A DNA stretch of 64,000 bases, taken from the NCBI GenBank assembly GCA_016795155.1, contig JAEUIE010000008.1, positions 62,001-126,000 of the forward strand, written 5' to 3'. How positions within the stretch are numbered: the stretch's first letter is position 1; each line of letters begins with the position of its first letter. The position numbers were made by a program, and so were the translations under genes. A model generated the notes under the pieces. The model was given only the letters and a program-made list of their open reading frames with translations. It ran no database searches and was not told the origin of the DNA. This document shows positions 16,875 to 26,450 of the stretch, in pieces. Source of the DNA: Planctomycetia bacterium (GTDB lineage Bacteria > Planctomycetota > Planctomycetia > Gemmatales > HRBIN36).

Positions 16875-17282
16875 TCAATGAATTTCAACTATCACGTCTT
16901 TCATTTTCTTGAAGTCTGTGTCAAACGTTGCTACCGGGAGCTGGTTACTCGCAGCATGGGCAGCAATCAGGCAATCGACGAAGTGAAGGTTGCTCTGGGA
17001 ATAGCGGCTCAGGGCATCGAGATTCACGGGCAACTCACTGATTTCAACACCTCGTGTTTTAATGAGTTGCGATAAGACCTCTGCAATATCACGCCGAGAG
17101 CACTGATAGAAGGACTGCAGTAGGAAGACGCACTCGGCCAGCACTGCGGGAAGTATCACGAGAACCAGTTCCTGCCGATCACATGCTTCAAAGAGCTGAT
17201 TGGCAACCTTTGCATGGCGGGGATGATCCTGCACGAGATACCGGACAATGACGTTGGTATCGACCAGGCGACGCTGACTCAT
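16875..17282 (-). CDS. vapC: PIN-domain toxin (VapC type)
   Basis: 135 residues. PIN ribonuclease fold: VDTNVIVRYL supplies the first aspartate (D8), LAECVFLL the conserved glutamate, and FVDCLIAAHA plus ATFDTDF the later acidic residues. VapC toxins cut tRNA or rRNA with Mg2+. It overlaps the upstream antitoxin by ATGA. Its 3' end abuts the convergent nucleotidyltransferase gene directly. Confidence 0.9.
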   Translation of the reverse strand: MSQRRLVDTNVIVRYLVQDHPRHAKVANQLFEACDRQELVLVILPAVLAECVFLLQSFYQCSRRDIAEVLSQLIKTRGVEISELPVNLDALSRYSQSNLHFVDCLIAAHAASNQLPVATFDTDFKKMKDVIVEIH

Positions 17283-17524
17283 TTCGCCTGGCTCCGCAGG
17301 TACTCACGGGCAGCGGCTTCACGAATTTGGCCAATGGAAAAATGCTTACCCTTCTTGCTGGCCAGGGCGCCCTTGAGAGACTTGGCGTTAGGTTGAACGC
17401 GAATAATAGCATGATCGCCCTGGACAATGTACTCCAGCCTGTCACCGGGCATGATGTGCAACGATTCCCGAACCTGGTTTGGGATAGTAGTCTGCCCTTT
17501 CTTGGTGAGTGTGGAATGCAGCAT
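17279..17524 (-). CDS. vapB: AbrB/SpoVT-type antitoxin (VapB type)
   Basis: 81 residues. The N-terminal swapped-hairpin DNA-binding module is clear: STLTKKGQTTIPNQVRESLHIMPGDRLEY. The C-terminal helix (FSIGQIREAAAREYLRSQ) is the part that normally wraps and inhibits the PIN toxin. First gene of the pair, overlapping the toxin start by four bases. Autoregulation of the operon is usual in the family. Confidence 0.88.
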   Translation of the reverse strand: MLHSTLTKKGQTTIPNQVRESLHIMPGDRLEYIVQGDHAIIRVQPNAKSLKGALASKKGKHFSIGQIREAAAREYLRSQAK

Positions 17525-17616
17525 GGAATCGCCTTACTTTTCTAAAATGCCTTACATTGTAATTATGCCTAGTTTAATGCATGGGTCAAGAGCATAAGAC
17601 TGATAGTTTTGTAGAG

Positions 17617-20600
17617 TTATTTGCGTTGCTCCTCGGTACCACTGGTGATCGCCAGGGAGGGTCGTACAGGTTCCACCGACGCACTGTCCAGAAAGTGAAT
17701 TTTGTCATGCATCCCTGCGCAGACCAGATAACGTCCATCCGGGCTGAACTTCAGCACAGAAGGAAGCAGATTCAGTCGAACTGAATAGAGTTCCTGCCCT
17801 AGTTCAGCATCCCAGAAGTGCATTTGGCCATTCTCTGCAACGGTGACGTATCGTTTATCATCTTTGGTGAGTGCAACAGCTATAGCTCGCTGGGCATGGG
17901 CTTTATGTTTGAATATCTTTTTGCCATCCGTCAACAACCACATGCTTACTTCACCACCTGCAGAAAAGGCAACCAGCCTGCTTTTGTCTCGTGTGATATC
18001 AAAGCTGACGATTACCTCGTAGTCTGGCATCAGAGTTTTGCGTGGTTGACCTGTCTCGATATCCCACAGGATGATTTCCCTGGCTGAAGAAATGAGGGTT
18101 GGTGAATCGTACAGCCAACGCATACAGGAGATTAAACCATTGGCTTTGTGTCCTCGAAGCGTTTTCACGAGTTTGCCATCACGGACGTTTCGCAGTTGTA
18201 TATCTGTTTCGCTGACAGCGATGGCAATCAAATCGCCTTCAGGCTGAAAACAGAGCGGCCGTTTCCAGGAGACTTTACCCAGATTTTCGATCGAGATAAC
18301 CTCCTTGAATGTTTTCGTATCCCAGATTTTTACAGTGGTAGCACCCCAGGTTGATGCCAGTAAGCTTCCATTCGGATGATATACCAGATCGCCACGATTC
18401 TGCCTGGGATAACCTTTGTCACCATGAACAGCCAGAACTTTTCGGGTTTTCATATCCCAGAATTTGACTGAGTATTCACCGGCTGCCGTTGCAAATGTTT
18501 CACCAGAAGGATGAAACGCCAAATCGTGATAAGTGATAATCTCGTCCGTCAATTGAAACCCACCGAGGTCTGCGTGAGCAGGCCAGGCGCGAATGGTTCG
18601 ATCGGTACCGCTCGAATAGATCAACTTATCGTCAGGGCTGTAAGCAACGCACCTGACAGAAGACGCATGTCCTCGAATAATTCTGGAATAGGTTCCCTTA
18701 ACCAGATCCCAAATTTTCAGGGTTTGATCATCTCCACCTGATATTAACTGCGTATTGTCCTGATTGAATTGCAGCTTGTTGACAATGTCCGTACTCCCCT
18801 GCATTTCGAGCATTGGCTTCTTAGAACTTTTTTCCCAGACGCGTATGACCCTGCCATGATTGGTGGCCCCGGCAATGTACTTTCCATCGGCAGAAGCAGT
18901 CACGCACCATGTGCCACTGATAGGTTCTGTTCGGCCCTTCAGTGTTTCAAGAAGTTTGCCTTCCTGATCATCCCAGATAGTTATCCCCTGCTGCCACTGT
19001 CCCACCACGAGACCCTTTTCCGCATACGCCAGACTGAACGCATCACCAGCTGGTAATCGTCGCAGTTCTTTGCCTGTCTCAACATTCCAGATGGCAATTT
19101 CCGGCTCGCGACCACTGCATGCCAGGCGACTACCATCGCGACTGAATGCGATGGATAAAAGCTCGGTCGATTCGATGGTGAGTGTGTGAATTAATTCACC
19201 TGAAACCAGGTTCCAGATCTTCACTTCCTTTTTTTCTTTTTTGTCTGTCTGCGGACCATACATGGTAGCCAGGCGTGTGCCTTCCCTGTTGATGACCAGA
19301 CGCCGAATGGGACCGGCATGAGCTGGCCATCGTTTCAGTTCTGTTCCATTCTCAGCGTCATAGAAAACGATATCTTTGGACTGTCCCGCGATAATCTGTT
19401 TGCCATCACGGCTGAGCACAAATTCCTGCCAGCCACCCCTGGGTGTAGGGATTTCCAAGGCATTGCCGCCGCACAGGCGTTTCAGGTAATACCATTCCCA
19501 ACCTCGCAGATGCTCCGGACTTTGTTCGAGAAGTTCACGTGTGCGGGCAACATTGTTAGCCGCCAGTTCGCGGGCAGCCAGTGGGATGCGGTAGACATAA
19601 GAGGTTTTCTGTTCGCGTGCCAGCGCATCCGTGAGTTGCTGGCGGGCAGAAGATTCCTTGACCAGCAATTCACTGGTGGTTTTCTGTTCTTTTTTCAGTT
19701 CATCGTAAGCAATATCTCTCAGATCAATCTGTTCCGTGATTTGACGCACATGATACCAGACGCCAACCATCGCAGCCAGGACAGCCAGTAGCGTAACGGC
19801 GAACAACGCTGCGACAGCAGGTCGTCGTTTAACCCACTTCATCGCACGTTCCATCCAGCCGGCGGGCCTCGCTTGTATCGGCTTTCCATCTATCCACCGT
19901 TGCAGGTCATCAGCCAGTTCCCCTGAAGATGCATACCGTCGCCCCGGTTCCTTCTCCAGACACTTCACACAGATCGTCTCCAGATCACGATCCAGCGTTG
20001 GCACCAAGCTGCGGGGATTGGCAGGTGTCTCTTCACGCAGTTGCCTCAACACTTCCAGGAGCGTTTGCCCCTGGTGCGGTGTGCGACCCGTCAAGCGTTC
20101 ATACAAAATGACTCCCAGGGCATAAGTATCTACAGCGGTGGTGAGACCTTTTTTGCCGTTGGCTTGTTCGGGAGCCATGTAGCGAGGCGTGCCGATGACG
20201 TCGCCGGTTTCGGAGAGGGAGACCTGGGCATCAACGCGCTTGGCCAGGCCGAAGTCGGCAACGTAATGGATGCTGGCATCATCAACGAGGATGTTGCCTG
20301 GCTTGAGATCGCGGTGCAACACGCCACGCTGGTGGGCGAAGTGGACAGCTTTGGCGATGGTAAGCAACCGGGCCGCTTCGGTTCGGGCATCGCTGCGGTC
20401 TACCTTGGCCAGCGACTTGCCTTCGATGAACTTCATGGCCAGGTATTGCCTGCCATCGTGGGTGCCGATTTCATAGATGGGCACAATGTTGGGATGATCG
20501 AGCCCTGCAGCAGCCTCAGCTTCAGCCTGGAAACGGGCAGCGTCTTTGGCGTTGGCATGTTCGCCCTTGAGCAGCATCTTGAGAGCAACAAGACGCGAGA

Positions 20601-20934
20601 GTGAAACCTGCCTGGCTTTGTAGACGATGCCCATGCCGCCGCGAGCGATTTCTTCGAGCAGCTCGTAGTCGCCAAAGTAACAAACCGTGGGCAGTGTGCC
20701 GGGAGGAGTGTCGGTGTAGTCGGACGTGTTGGGACCAGCCACTCGTAGCGAGGCAGCGCCACGATCCACGCGGTCGAAGTCGGCGAAGAACCGACGCAGT
20801 TCCTCGGCATAGCCCGGATGCTGAGCAAGCAGTTCTTCCCGGCTCGGCACCTTGCCCGCTTCGATAGCCTGCAGATACTCGGCAATCAGGCGATCTATTG
20901 AATGATTACTGGTGGGCGGCAACGTCTCGTTCAT
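17617..20934 (-). CDS. Serine/threonine protein kinase with WD40 repeats
   Basis: 1105 residues. A ~87-residue N-terminal helical leader precedes a complete Hanks-type kinase domain at about 88-355: GGMGIVYKAR loop, VALKML lysine, HRDLKPGNILV catalytic loop, DFGLAK, and GTPRYMAPEQ. A membrane segment follows at about 370-395, then a short coiled coil and about 600 residues of WD40 repeats (for example LISGGDDQTLKIWDL, LIYSSGTDRTIRAW). The kinase is cytoplasmic and the propeller probably extracytoplasmic, so it may sense an external ligand. It overlaps the sigma-factor gene by ATGA, which suggests a signal passed from kinase to transcription. Confidence 0.95.
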   Translation of the reverse strand: MNETLPPTSNHSIDRLIAEYLQAIEAGKVPSREELLAQHPGYAEELRRFFADFDRVDRGAASLRVAGPNTSDYTDTPPGTLPTVCYFGDYELLEEIARGGMGIVYKARQVSLSRLVALKMLLKGEHANAKDAARFQAEAEAAAGLDHPNIVPIYEIGTHDGRQYLAMKFIEGKSLAKVDRSDARTEAARLLTIAKAVHFAHQRGVLHRDLKPGNILVDDASIHYVADFGLAKRVDAQVSLSETGDVIGTPRYMAPEQANGKKGLTTAVDTYALGVILYERLTGRTPHQGQTLLEVLRQLREETPANPRSLVPTLDRDLETICVKCLEKEPGRRYASSGELADDLQRWIDGKPIQARPAGWMERAMKWVKRRPAVAALFAVTLLAVLAAMVGVWYHVRQITEQIDLRDIAYDELKKEQKTTSELLVKESSARQQLTDALAREQKTSYVYRIPLAARELAANNVARTRELLEQSPEHLRGWEWYYLKRLCGGNALEIPTPRGGWQEFVLSRDGKQIIAGQSKDIVFYDAENGTELKRWPAHAGPIRRLVINREGTRLATMYGPQTDKKEKKEVKIWNLVSGELIHTLTIESTELLSIAFSRDGSRLACSGREPEIAIWNVETGKELRRLPAGDAFSLAYAEKGLVVGQWQQGITIWDDQEGKLLETLKGRTEPISGTWCVTASADGKYIAGATNHGRVIRVWEKSSKKPMLEMQGSTDIVNKLQFNQDNTQLISGGDDQTLKIWDLVKGTYSRIIRGHASSVRCVAYSPDDKLIYSSGTDRTIRAWPAHADLGGFQLTDEIITYHDLAFHPSGETFATAAGEYSVKFWDMKTRKVLAVHGDKGYPRQNRGDLVYHPNGSLLASTWGATTVKIWDTKTFKEVISIENLGKVSWKRPLCFQPEGDLIAIAVSETDIQLRNVRDGKLVKTLRGHKANGLISCMRWLYDSPTLISSAREIILWDIETGQPRKTLMPDYEVIVSFDITRDKSRLVAFSAGGEVSMWLLTDGKKIFKHKAHAQRAIAVALTKDDKRYVTVAENGQMHFWDAELGQELYSVRLNLLPSVLKFSPDGRYLVCAGMHDKIHFLDSASVEPVRPSLAITSGTEEQRK

Positions 20935-21527
20935 GTCTTGTCTCCCAGATGTTCCCGCAGTTCAGCCAAGCCTCGCCTTAGGAGAGCGACGACGGCGGGA
21001 ACAGTGCGGCCGCTCTGCTCGGCAATCTGCTGCAATGTTCGACCCTGCAAATGCTTCTGCACCACCACATCTCGATAGTGTTCCGGCAACAGGGCTAGCG
21101 CATCTGCCAGCCGAAGCAGTTCTTCGTTCTTCTCAACCCGCTGGCTGGGGCTTGATTGATCGGCAGCAAGCCAGGATGCCAGACCACTGGAAGACCGGTC
21201 AAACTCAGCTTCGATAGATCGCTCCAAGGCCAGGTCGCGCTTGTCTCGCTGATAATGCTTCATGGCATCGGCCAGGGTGCGGGCAAGAATCTTTCGCAGC
21301 CAGGCGCTGAGAACCGCTGGCTGGCGATCGCGCAGATCATCAAAAGCCAGGTGTGCACGCAGCAGCGCCTGTTGCACCAAGTCTGCCGGATCGAGCTTAC
21401 CACGCAATTGCGGATCAAGATGCACCTGGGCCAATAGCATCAGGTACTGGCGATAGGGTTCCAGGGCATCCGGCGGATCGGCCACAGTTGCCTCAATGAG
21501 GGGTTGAGGGGTCGGGGGACAGATCAT
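20931..21527 (-). CDS. ECF-type sigma-70 family sigma factor
   Basis: About 198 residues from ATG 21527 (a TTG at 21554 is the alternative). Region 2 is in the first half (LDPADLVQQALLRAHLAFDDL, LSAWLRKILARTLADAMKHY). Region 4 is at the end with a helix-turn-helix: LPEHYRDVVVQKHLQGRTLQQIAEQSGRTVPAVVALLRRGL. Region 3 is missing, as in ECF factors. Its stop overlaps the start of the kinase/WD40 gene by four bases, a common planctomycete pairing. No separate anti-sigma gene is seen, so the kinase may be the regulator (inference). Confidence 0.92.
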   Translation of the reverse strand: MICPPTPQPLIEATVADPPDALEPYRQYLMLLAQVHLDPQLRGKLDPADLVQQALLRAHLAFDDLRDRQPAVLSAWLRKILARTLADAMKHYQRDKRDLALERSIEAEFDRSSSGLASWLAADQSSPSQRVEKNEELLRLADALALLPEHYRDVVVQKHLQGRTLQQIAEQSGRTVPAVVALLRRGLAELREHLGDKT

Positions 21528-21621
21528 TTCCCCGGTTTCTTTGCTCCTATGCAAAGAGACGACAGGTCGGGGACAATTATCCTCGAAAAGATGCCCAATA
21601 GCGACAGAAAGTCGTTTTCAT

Positions 21622-21651
21622 TAAAAAACCGCCGGGGATCAACCCCGGCGG
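21622..21651 (-). terminator. Rho-independent terminator after the BNR/PDZ gene
   Basis: CCGCCGGGG and CCCCGGCGG make a 9-bp GC stem with an ATCAA loop (21629-21651). Read on the minus strand it is followed by TTTTTT, and it lies 27 nt past the stop of the gene ending at 21678. Confidence 0.85.
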
Positions 21652-21677
21652 CTTTTGTGTGGAACTGGTTGCAGAAG

Positions 21678-24600
21678 TTATTTAGCTTCCTTCTCAAACT
21701 TCCTGCGGTACTCCTTCTGATCGTTCTCCCATTCTTCCTCTTCTTCTTCCGAGAGACGGAGTGTGCCGGGGAGAGTGGGGTCGCCTTCGACGGTGACGGT
21801 CTGTTTGTATTCCTTGCCATCGACGGTCAAGACAACGCCATAGGTACCTGGGGGCAGGACGCCGCCTCGGCCACCGAAGCCGCCGAAACCACCACCACCC
21901 ATGCCAACGGGGCCTTGAGCCTGGCCTGCGGTGCCAGTAGCCTGGGTAGCAGCGCCACCACCACCAGCAGTGCCAGCCTGGCCACCGCGTCGGCCTCCAC
22001 CACCCGCTTGGCTAGCTTGGCCAGCCTGAGCGGTGCCGCCTTGTGCTTCACTCGTAGAAGCAGTGCCACGGCCACCACCGCCACCTGCACCACCACCACG
22101 TCGGCCGCCGGTGCCTCCACCACCTCCCTGCAGCAGGCCGGACAGCGGGTTGCCTATACTGCGGGTCAGACTCCAGGTCATCTTGTGCAAGCCGGCTTCC
22201 TTGGGAACGCGAGTCAGTTCGCTGACCAGGTCTCCCTTGGCATCAGTGATCTTCAGACTGACCTGCTCAGCTGGCTTGCTGAGGTTGAAGTAAATCTGAG
22301 CGCCAAATGGTGCGCTTTCGCCGGTGTATCGGCGAACGGTGCCGCCACGGCTTGGTTCCGAGCGATAACGAATCACCGTGTGAGGCTGATAGAGATGTGC
22401 ATCGGCTTTCACCGTGGCAGGTTTCATCTGTCGCAAGGCTCCCACATCGAGTACCCATAAGCTGCGCCCGTGCGTTGCTGCGACGATTTCGCCAGCCGTG
22501 GGGTGCACTGCAATTTCATGCACTGCTACCGTGGGCAGGTTATTGTTGATCTTCGTCCAGCTCAGACCTCGGTCAATCGATGCATAAATGTTGAACTCGG
22601 TGCCACAGTAAAGAAGATCAGGGTTGCTGATATCTTCACGCAGGCAGCGGGTGGAACCGAAGCTGGGCAGATTCGCCATGATCGGCTTCCAGGTCGCGCC
22701 GAAATCTTCCGTGACATAGATGTAAGGCTTGTCATCATTGCTGCGGTGAGCATCGAAGCAGACATAAGCCCGGCCATCTTCAAAGCGTGATGCTTCGATG
22801 GTGGCCACCCAGCGGTCGCCAGGCAAACCAATGTTCTTGGTGACGTTGGTCCATTCCTTGCCACCATCTTTCGTGACCCAGACGTAACCATCGTCGGTGC
22901 CAGCCCAGAGGATATCGCCATTGCGACGCGATTCGGAAATCGCAGTACCGCTGCCTCGCTTGGATTTGGTTAACTCCGGAGAAATAATCTTCAGATCGTT
23001 GCCTCGATCAGTGGATTTGAAGACAAATTGCCCCACGCAGTAAAACACCTTCTGGTTCTTGCTGGAAAGGATGAACGGCGTGTTCCAGTTGAAACGATAG
23101 GTGGTTACACCCTGCTGTGCACGTGGTCTCTGGAAACCTCGCTCACCTGTCTTGATGTTGCGACGCATCATTGCGCCGTTCTGGCTTTCCGCATAGACCC
23201 AGTCAGGGTCGTCCTGATCGACCTGACAGACGAAGCCATCGCCGCCGTTAATGCTCATCCAGTCTTCGTTGACCGAGCCGCCGGGTCGGGTGACGGAACT
23301 GGGGCCGCCCCAGGAACCGTTATCCTGCAAACCACCATATACATAGTAAGGCACGCGGGTATCGGTCGCGACATGGTAGAACTGCCCCATGGCCATGGAG
23401 TTCAGGTGATCAACGTTCTGCAGCCTATCTCGGCTGACATAGACACCACCATCGCAGCCTACCAGAATATGCCTGCTGTCGCGGGAATCGATCCAGAGGG
23501 CATGATGATCGGCATGCACCTGGCGCGCGATATTGGCCCGGAAGGTTTTGCCACCATCCTGCGACCAATGCATGGAGATGCCACCAACGTAGACGATGTT
23601 CTCATTGGTGGGATCAACACGAATCAGGGTGAAGTACATGGGGCGAGGATTCAGGCTGTTGACCCGTTTCCAGCTTTCACCACCATCGGTGCTCTTGTAA
23701 ATGCCACCATATTCATGGCCATCAGGGCCCTGGCGATCCTGAATGTTTTCACGTTGACCACCATAGTAAGCAGCGTAGGGACGGTTACGAGTCGGGCCAC
23801 CGGGGCCACCACCGAAAGCACCTGCTCCACCAGCAGCGGCCTGGCCAGCAGCCGGTGCAGGAACATTACCGGGACGCGCAGTTAATGTAACTTCGACTTC
23901 TTTGGTTTCACTGCCCCGCTTGTATTTCACTTTGACCTTGTCGCCTGGCTTCTTGTTGCGCACGCGGACTTCGAGAGCGTTGTAGCCGAGCAGATCACGG
24001 CCATCGAAGGCGGTAATGATGTCGCCAACTTTCAGACCAGCTTTGTCAGCAGGGCCATCCTTGATGATCTCCGTTACCTTGGCGCCGTCTTCTTCAGCAT
24101 TCACGCCAATCAGGCCAAGGAAAGTGTTGGACTGTGCAGCCGTCGTGGTAGTGGTTTGTGCAGCAGCCTGTTCACTGCCAGGAGGGCCACCACTTGGGCC
24201 ACGAGCCTGGCGCTCCATGAGCGTCACTTCCACTTCCTTGGTATCGTTGCCTCGTTTGTACTTCACTTTCAGCTTGTCGTTGACTTTCTTATCCAGCACG
24301 ATGTTGGAGATATCTTCCATCTCGGCCACTTTCTTGCCATCCACTTCCAGAATGACATCGTCGGCCTGCAGGCCTGCTTTGGCTGCAGAGCGTTCTTCAC
24401 GCACCATCACCAGCTTGACACCGCCTTCGCCCGCCTGGCCAAAGGCCCCAAAATCGCCCTGGCCGGTGCCTGCTGCTGGCGGTGTACCCATGCCGATCTT
24501 CTGGCAATCAATCACTGCATACAGAATCTTGGGATCCTTGCGGTAGTAATCGATACCGATGCGGCCAAACTGATTCGTTGGCAGCCCCTTGGTGAGTTTC

Positions 24601-25508
24601 TTAAAATTCTTGCCTCCATCAGTCGTCTTGTAGAGACCAGCATTGGGGCCCCATTTCACGATGGGATCGTAGCCGTCGTAGCCATCAGCAATGCCTCCTC
24701 CGAGGGTGGAATCATACTCATCGCGTTTGCGTTCCCACATGGCAACGATCAGTGTTTCTGGATTGGATGGATCCATCTGCATATCGATGACGCCTGTCTT
24801 GTCATCGAGATAAAAAATCTTGTCCCACGATTTGCCGCCATCGGTGGTCTTGTAAAGACCTCGTTCAGGGTTGGGGCCGTAACAGCGACCGAGAGCGCCT
24901 ACATAAACGATGTCAGGATTCTTGGGATGAACGATCACCTTGCCGATCTGGTAGGTTTCCTTCAGGCCCATGTTCTTCCAGGTTTTGCCGCCATCGGTAC
25001 TCTTGTAAACACCATCGCCGTAGCTAACTGAGTTGCGAGGGTTGGCTTCGCCGGTGCCTACCCAGACGATGTTCTTGTCGGAAGGAGCTACACACACATC
25101 GCCCACGGAGATGGTGGCTTCCTTATCGAACTGATGTTCAAACGTGTTGCCATAGTTATCGGTGCGAAGCAGGCCGCCCGATGCGGTAGCTACCCAATAG
25201 GTTGCAGGGTCTGCTTCATAGACACTGATCGCCGTGATGCGGCCTGACATGTTGGCTGGACCGATGCTCCGCCACTTGAACTGCTTGGTCCAATCCTGAG
25301 GCAACGACAATGCTGATGCAGGTTCAGCCTTCTTGGCAGAAGCAGCTTTCAATTCAGCCAGCTTCTTTTGCATCTCGGTAATCTGCTTTTCCAGTTCCTT
25401 GGCTTCATCCTGTTTGGCTTGTTGAGGAGAAGCAATGGGGTCCTGGGCAATCAACAAACAAGCGGTCAGCAATGCAGCAATAGCTGCAATCCACGGCTGG
25501 CGTTTCAC
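21678..25508 (-). CDS. Secreted BNR/sortilin-like beta-propeller with two inserted PDZ domains
   Basis: 1276 residues. Signal peptide MKRQPWIAAIAALLTACLLIAQ, then a coiled coil (about 33-60). A VPS10/BNR-like propeller starts near 75, with repeated Asp boxes (STDGGKTW, TTDGGKSW, TTDGGKNF). It is interrupted at about 351-545 by two PDZ-like domains (AKAGLQADDVILEVDGK; ADKAGLKVGDIITAFDG), then resumes (STDGGESW near 607). The C-terminal ~250 residues hold a FN3-like strand region and a long Gly/Arg/Ala-rich stretch. The combination suggests substrate-binding or chaperone-like work outside the cytoplasm, with no protease domain. It ends at a strong terminator. Confidence 0.85.
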   Translation of the reverse strand: MKRQPWIAAIAALLTACLLIAQDPIASPQQAKQDEAKELEKQITEMQKKLAELKAASAKKAEPASALSLPQDWTKQFKWRSIGPANMSGRITAISVYEADPATYWVATASGGLLRTDNYGNTFEHQFDKEATISVGDVCVAPSDKNIVWVGTGEANPRNSVSYGDGVYKSTDGGKTWKNMGLKETYQIGKVIVHPKNPDIVYVGALGRCYGPNPERGLYKTTDGGKSWDKIFYLDDKTGVIDMQMDPSNPETLIVAMWERKRDEYDSTLGGGIADGYDGYDPIVKWGPNAGLYKTTDGGKNFKKLTKGLPTNQFGRIGIDYYRKDPKILYAVIDCQKIGMGTPPAAGTGQGDFGAFGQAGEGGVKLVMVREERSAAKAGLQADDVILEVDGKKVAEMEDISNIVLDKKVNDKLKVKYKRGNDTKEVEVTLMERQARGPSGGPPGSEQAAAQTTTTTAAQSNTFLGLIGVNAEEDGAKVTEIIKDGPADKAGLKVGDIITAFDGRDLLGYNALEVRVRNKKPGDKVKVKYKRGSETKEVEVTLTARPGNVPAPAAGQAAAGGAGAFGGGPGGPTRNRPYAAYYGGQRENIQDRQGPDGHEYGGIYKSTDGGESWKRVNSLNPRPMYFTLIRVDPTNENIVYVGGISMHWSQDGGKTFRANIARQVHADHHALWIDSRDSRHILVGCDGGVYVSRDRLQNVDHLNSMAMGQFYHVATDTRVPYYVYGGLQDNGSWGGPSSVTRPGGSVNEDWMSINGGDGFVCQVDQDDPDWVYAESQNGAMMRRNIKTGERGFQRPRAQQGVTTYRFNWNTPFILSSKNQKVFYCVGQFVFKSTDRGNDLKIISPELTKSKRGSGTAISESRRNGDILWAGTDDGYVWVTKDGGKEWTNVTKNIGLPGDRWVATIEASRFEDGRAYVCFDAHRSNDDKPYIYVTEDFGATWKPIMANLPSFGSTRCLREDISNPDLLYCGTEFNIYASIDRGLSWTKINNNLPTVAVHEIAVHPTAGEIVAATHGRSLWVLDVGALRQMKPATVKADAHLYQPHTVIRYRSEPSRGGTVRRYTGESAPFGAQIYFNLSKPAEQVSLKITDAKGDLVSELTRVPKEAGLHKMTWSLTRSIGNPLSGLLQGGGGGTGGRRGGGAGGGGGRGTASTSEAQGGTAQAGQASQAGGGGRRGGQAGTAGGGGAATQATGTAGQAQGPVGMGGGGFGGFGGRGGVLPPGTYGVVLTVDGKEYKQTVTVEGDPTLPGTLRLSEEEEEEWENDQKEYRRKFEKEAK

Positions 25509-25765
25509 AGTGTGTCTCCGAACTAGTCAATTCACGGTGTCACTCAAGTGAGGACGATATTAACGTGCTGATTGTGAAAAGTCTCGCAAGTTACCCGATC
25601 TCCCATACTCTTCTCATCAATTTGTACCAGGTGTAGGGGATGTAGGGAGTGAGCCTTCGCATGGTAGGCAACTTGGCGTACCACCATCGGGATGATAATT
25701 TTTTGTCTGTTGAGCTGACAATGAGTTGGCTTGAGGTAAGAGAACCAGCGATTAGCCACTCCCGC

Positions 25766-26440
25766 TTATTTCTTGTACTTGAATAGGGCATTATTCTTAA
25801 AACGTTCAACTGCTGTTTTTAAGTTATCCGCACCTTTGGGGTTATCGGTCTCAATTCTACTGATCTCCTTGGCAAACAGTTTCAGAGATTCGTCGTATCC
25901 TAGAATTCCCCACACAACATAGAGAAGGTGAGATGATTTCCTAGCGTCGCGCGATATTTTTTCTGTTAGGAATGGTTCTTGATAATGGATATCTGCGATT
26001 TCACGTAGACATGGTTTTAGAGCTGGAGTACCTATGTTGATGAGCCCTTTTATTGCTGGATACTGCTCATGAAGTGGCGCGTCGGTATCACCAGCCCCTC
26101 TAGTAGAATCAATCAAATTGATAAGAGGTTCAATCAATTCGGACTCATGCCAGTCAGAAACAATAGCTAACGCAATACGGCGTGGTGAATAGTAATCATC
26201 ATCCGAAGAAGGTAACTTGCCCGGCTTATTTGAAAACCCATCCGAGTACAAAGCCAATTTAATGAGCAGCATACTTTCCTTTCGCTTCAATCCAACCAAT
26301 GATTGCTTTGCGAAATGATAGACTCCACGGCGCACCGCGACATCACGCGAAAACAAACCGGCAAGTCTGTTCTCATCCAGCTTTTCAGCCACTATGAAAA
26401 GTTGAAAGAAGACCATGATTATGTCGATGGGAAACTGCAT
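25766..26440 (-). CDS. Uncharacterised HEAT-like protein
   Basis: About 224 residues from ATG 26440, chosen because AAAGGG lies upstream and it clears the end of the next gene; upstream starts at 26524 and 26482 would overlap it. The N-terminus is hydrophobic (IDIIMVFFQLFIVAE), a likely signal or anchor. The middle resembles HEAT-type helical hairpins: ALAIVSDWHESELIEPLINLI and YPAIKGLINIGTPALKPCL. The region is AT-rich relative to its surroundings. No function can be assigned. Confidence 0.5.
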   Translation of the reverse strand: MQFPIDIIMVFFQLFIVAEKLDENRLAGLFSRDVAVRRGVYHFAKQSLVGLKRKESMLLIKLALYSDGFSNKPGKLPSSDDDYYSPRRIALAIVSDWHESELIEPLINLIDSTRGAGDTDAPLHEQYPAIKGLINIGTPALKPCLREIADIHYQEPFLTEKISRDARKSSHLLYVVWGILGYDESLKLFAKEISRIETDNPKGADNLKTAVERFKNNALFKYKK

Positions 26441-26450
26441 CGGATACCCT

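Noticed and set aside
20041-20604. 187-codon antisense frame in the kinase gene
   Set aside because: Complement of the conserved kinase domain; no own motif.
21504-22460. 318-codon frame antisense to the BNR/PDZ gene
   Set aside because: It arises from the complement of the Gly/Arg-rich tail and reads as Thr/Ser/Ala low complexity.
23028-23885. 285-codon frame antisense to the BNR/PDZ gene
   Set aside because: Shadow of the propeller; no domain or ribosome site.
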